From Reticulascus tulasneorum (Eukaryota > Ascomycota > Sordariomycetes > Glomerellales > Reticulascaceae), in assembly GCA_001557505.1 (NCBI GenBank), contig LSAX01000003.1:3038001-3102000 (forward strand): 64,000 nt of DNA, given 5' to 3'. The notes beneath the pieces were generated by a model. The model did not search any database. It saw only the letters and a list, made by a program, of their open reading frames with translations, and was not told the DNA's origin. The translations under genes and the position numbers were made by a program. Shown in pieces: positions 60,373 through 64,000 of this stretch (positions are counted from its first letter, which is position 1; the number at the start of each line of letters is the position of its first letter).

Positions 60373-63300
60373 ATGGATACCTCAGAGCTCGCCTGGGAGC
60401 TGGACGATATGCATGGGCAGCTGGTTCTGCCTGAGAACTATATCGCCTCTCCCGTTTCGGTGCGCTCTCCGAAACTCTCTGTAGCACACAGTTCATCTCG
60501 AAATAGCTTCGATGAAAAGAGCAAGTCGATGCTTTTCAGATCTCGAGAGGATGCCGCTGCTGATAATTCCTAGAATGCCGCAATGTTCTCGTCCGATATT
60601 GTGCTCACATCCCCAGGAACTACCAATATAAGGATGGTGTCCAACAGGTTAGGGAGCACAAGACGTCGCGTCACAGGTTCCAATGAAAAGTTCTTTCTGA
60701 CAACTGCTCAATCAGGTCTTTTTGGTACTCCGAGAGCATCTAGGAGATGAAAATCTTGATCTCGCCGGCGGCGTGCTTTATGAGCTGATTGAAATTGACT
60801 GCGAACATTCCCATGATCCAGGGGCTGCCTTCCAGCGCTGGCGGCATCACCATATGAGGCGACATGTAGGTCTCACATCAAGACGGCTCAACCTAACTCT
60901 GACAGATGTTCATCTAGACGGATTTTGAACTCCCTCATATACCACACATGACAACTATCACTGCAGCTATCAGACCAACTCCAGAATTGATTCGGTGGCG
61001 AGAAGGACATGCCCAGAGATACCCGATCAAACTGTCGGATTACTCTTCTTCGACTCACCGAAAATCAGCAGAGCCCAGCTGCATTCGAACCCGCAAAACT
61101 TGGATGATAGAGCATACCATGTATGTTTCTTCTCGCGAGGGTGGCACACGGGCGTTCCGAAGCCCCAGCCCCAAGGAGTTCCACGAAAAGCAATGGAACA
61201 TTGGATATAACCGCGCAGGCCGATTTATCGAGGAGAAAGAAATAGTTCCCATGACTTCGTCTTCTTTCGACAGCGACGCAGACAAGCCCGACAAGGCAAT
61301 TCCTTTGCTGCATCCAACATCACGGCGTATACATATTCTGCACCTCAATTGCATACGCAAGTTGCCCAGGATGGATCGACCAAGGGGTCTTGTCTCTGAA
61401 CGCAAGCGCCACAGTTGGATTTCAAATTTCTTTGGCTTTGACACCGTTCTGTCATTTCGCGATTCTCTGGACCCCCGACCCATTCCTCTGCCAAACAGTT
61501 GCTCCGTACCACACCCCATGTTCGCTAGAAAGTTTGGGTTGGTGGCAGATAGTCAACGCCTGCCGCTGTCCATGTCTACCCAAGCTATGCCAACGGCTGA
61601 GAGCAAAGCCGCGGATCTGGTACAGGAAGCTGCTGTTTCAGGGCTACTACAGACTTCGTGGCAGTTTCGTGGCCCGTTCACGCCGCAGCTGGGATTTGAC
61701 GGAGGCTTGGACTATCTTTGGGATTCTGCCAGTGTTGCATCTTCAGGGACAAGAAAAGTCCCACGGAGGCACCGGGCCAACAGTGAACAATACCATCCTG
61801 CCAGGCACAATGATCGGGCCAGTCGCGAGCATAACCCAAAAGCATCGCCGAGTCAGAACTGGTTTGGACTTGATTCAAAACAAACCCAGCCTACACATGA
61901 AATTGCAGGAAGATGGATGGAAACACGGCCTGCCATCGGCCTTGGTAAAGGGACTAAGAAAATTCAAAGCCAACGGCCTCGGCCGAGCCACAATTGGTTC
62001 GGACTCGACGGGGCCGTCGATGACGACGACGAAGGGATCCAGAAAGGCCAAGATTTTCTTCTAAGCGATGCAAAAGTCCCGAGACTCCAACACTGCTCGC
62101 ATCCCAGTCGGTTTATCGACAACGATGAGCACCGCGGCCGGATTTCTGGTAATCGGTTCGCATCGGGGACTCTTCCAAGGATAGTCCCTGCCCACCGTGA
62201 GGACAATATCCACCAGCTCCGATACGCCCCATTCATCGATAATCTTCGCAGTTTGGCTCAATGTCACGAAATTTTCAGTTCAAAATCTTCGAGTTCTTGG
62301 GAAGATGTCGATGGGAGCATGCTGACTATCATGCACCAAGATTCCGTATTTACACAAGCTCGTCGAGCAACCGTGACAAAACGTTATCCGGTTTTGCGCA
62401 GTGTGGAGAGCCTCGGCCAACTTCCGCGGATGCCCTCGAGTAGAGATTTTCGCCGTTCAAGCCCTCTTGACGAGGGTTCTCAACCCAAAATCCATTCAAA
62501 TCGCCACTTAAATAGCCCATGTATGGTGCCCTCATCACCGACCCTGTTCTCCACAGGAACAAAGCGGCTTACAACTTTCCTAGCACCTTGGTCGTCTGAT
62601 TCGGGATACTATGGCCTCCCGCATCAACAGAATTCCTTCGTTCGGGCTGCTTCGCAAGTTACACACCGAGAACTCGACTCCGCTCTTCGCTTGCAGACGC
62701 CACACAGAGATGGCGTCGTCCTCAACACTGTAGCGCTCGAGACACGGCCGGGGGATGAGAGTAACGAAGCCATACAGGCATTTCCAACTGAATCCTATGG
62801 CGCAGTGTTCACGGAAGAAAAACAGCGTAATGGTCAGTGATGAATAGATTTACTAAACGGCAGCTGATGTTGAATCCAGTTGGATGTGGCGGCATCGAAC
62901 TACAGCCAACCCCTTTAAGACCTGGGGAATGCCAGAACGGTACGCAAAAAGCAATAGAACAAGAACTGGACTATAATGAGTCAAAGTATGGATTCAAAGG
63001 TTAGTAATACGTGTGCGAATGGACTACAACGTGATATGAACCCACCGCACCAAGGAACATGTCAATCCAAGGAAAGCTCTGAGATATGTAACTATTTACA
63101 GATTTAGAAGAAGGACGGTCGATGTGGTCTTATCCACGGTCTGTCCTGTCAGCAAGGCAAAGGTGAATTAACAACCCCCATATGGCCAAAATAACAGCCG
63201 AAGTGTGTGACAGCAAAAAGTAGGAACTCTGTAATATGACATGGAGTGTCTGTAGAATTCTCTAAGGTCTTCCTGCAGGATATTGTTGTGAATCTGGAAC

Positions 63301-64000
63301 TTGTGCTGGGCCAGGCTCTAGGCAGTGGTGCTCTTGAATTTTCTTCCCTGCTCGCCATCACACGCTGCCTTAATATTCTTTCACATATCACTCACTGACA
63401 CTGATATTTTTCAAGGTCCTACGTCCGCGATTTCTCGAGTAGAACTTTGGATTACCTCTCTCCAGTCTAGTCTCTTCCAGGATCCAGATCTCGCTGGACC
63501 CTTTCCTGAGTGGTCGCCTAACCCTATATCCAACGTGTCATACCAAAGCAAACGACCTAGTTTCGCTCCCTCACTACAAACTCAGGTCACAGGTACACCA
63601 CTTCGATGCTTGAATAGAAAATTTGGTTGGAAAAATCGCAAAACAGAGCCTGACCGCAGCAATACTCCCCTAGGTAATAGCTCATTGCATCAAACCAAAC
63701 TTCCTATGAAGCCTCAAGAGGGGAAGCATCAGAGGAAAGGTCGAAGCCTCGATAATACTGGCGCAGTTTCTCACCAGAGAGACACTTTATTACCAGTCTC
63801 CCCTATCGCTACTCCTGCAGACCGAGCTCGATCCCTCTCGCCACGCAAGCGCCTACCAAAACAACCTGTTCGGATAAAGGTGAATCTCACGGAGTCGCAG
63901 ATGGACAAGATAACGTATGCGTATGTTTCCCAAGTCTGCACTTATGGCGCCTGTTTACATGAATGCCCAACGGGAGCGCCGGGAGTGTAATTTTCGTGTA
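60373..64000 (+). CDS. Unrecognised multi-exon gene, 3' end cut by window edge
   Basis: Start at 60373 (MDTSELAWELDDMHGQLVLP). Consistent exons then are 60574-60647, 60716-60865, 60918-62832, 62880-62999 and 63102-about 63162, all in phase with each other and with good splice sites (for example GTAGGT...CTAAC...TCTAG for 60866-60917). The TAG at 60571-60573 closing the first frame looks like the 3' splice site TTCCTAG of an intron whose donor I could not fix. The first part is helical (LREHLGDENLDLAGGVLYEL). The main exon is Ser/Arg/Pro-rich and disordered, with a repeated NWFGLD motif at 61857-61874 and 61992-62009. Beyond 63163 my phases conflict, although a long open frame runs to 63990. 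No known domain is recognised; the low-complexity character suggests a nuclear or cytoskeletal regulator, but this is a guess. Confidence 0.5.

Noticed and set aside
60571..60573. A second in-frame TAG followed by an open frame, as in the RGS gene
   Set aside because: The TAG sits in TTCCTAG, a normal 3' splice site, and the sequence after it continues better in another frame that splices cleanly onward. It need not be an edited stop.

Overview
The window is nuclear DNA of a filamentous ascomycete (Pezizomycotina, most likely a Sordariomycete). Evidence: short introns of about 50-120 bp with GT(A/G)NGT donors and CTAAY-type branch sites, CT-rich leaders before start codons, long AT/GC-balanced intergenic stretches with dispersed TACCTAGGTA-type motifs, and proteins of fungal type. 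I reconstructed splice sites by hand; unless stated otherwise, every spliced frame closes exactly in phase.

Layout. 1-2195 (+): 3' part of a glycogen branching enzyme gene. 2783-3609 (-): cytochrome c oxidase subunit COX5. 4678-4958 (-): a two-exon gene for a 74-residue membrane microprotein. 5389-12238 (+): a 2202-residue Mms22/Mus7-type DNA repair protein. 12562-15759 (+): a mitochondrial AAA+ ATPase. 16098-18098 (-): TFIIH subunit Tfb1/p62, divergent from 19384-22593 (+): 2-oxoglutarate dehydrogenase E1 (KGD1). 22912-24375 (-): CIA1, of cytosolic Fe-S protein assembly. 24376-28969: a long upstream region. 28970-31903 (+): an MHYT-domain membrane sensor with three upstream ORFs. 33098-35201 (+): FAD glycerol-3-phosphate dehydrogenase (GUT2). 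36139-38142 (-): an RGS-domain protein whose long reading frame is broken by one in-frame TAG. 38143-48713: a 10.6-kb stretch without a credible gene. 48714-51664 (-): SUMO protease Ulp1. 52274-52511 (+): a doubtful small gene or relic. 52662-54811 (-): argininosuccinate synthase (ARG1) in 15 exons. 56077-58165 (-): a phenol 2-monooxygenase-type flavoprotein. 60373 to the right edge (+): an unrecognised multi-exon gene.

The genes are mostly unrelated housekeeping functions. There is no biosynthetic cluster, CRISPR array, rRNA or convincing tRNA. Several products act in mitochondria (COX5, the AAA+ ATPase, KGD1, GUT2). Two are signalling proteins with unusually large upstream regions (MHYT sensor, RGS protein).

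The most unusual observations are: (i) ARG1 needs a 5-nt microexon to encode the invariant Asn-Asp of its GKGNDQVRFE motif, and also has 14-, 15- and 22-nt exons; (ii) the RGS gene carries a TAG in an otherwise open 668-codon frame, in the UAG context favoured by sexual-stage A-to-I mRNA editing in Sordariomycetes; (iii) the 74-residue microprotein gene; (iv) a dense cluster of perfect inverted repeats at 55247-55381.
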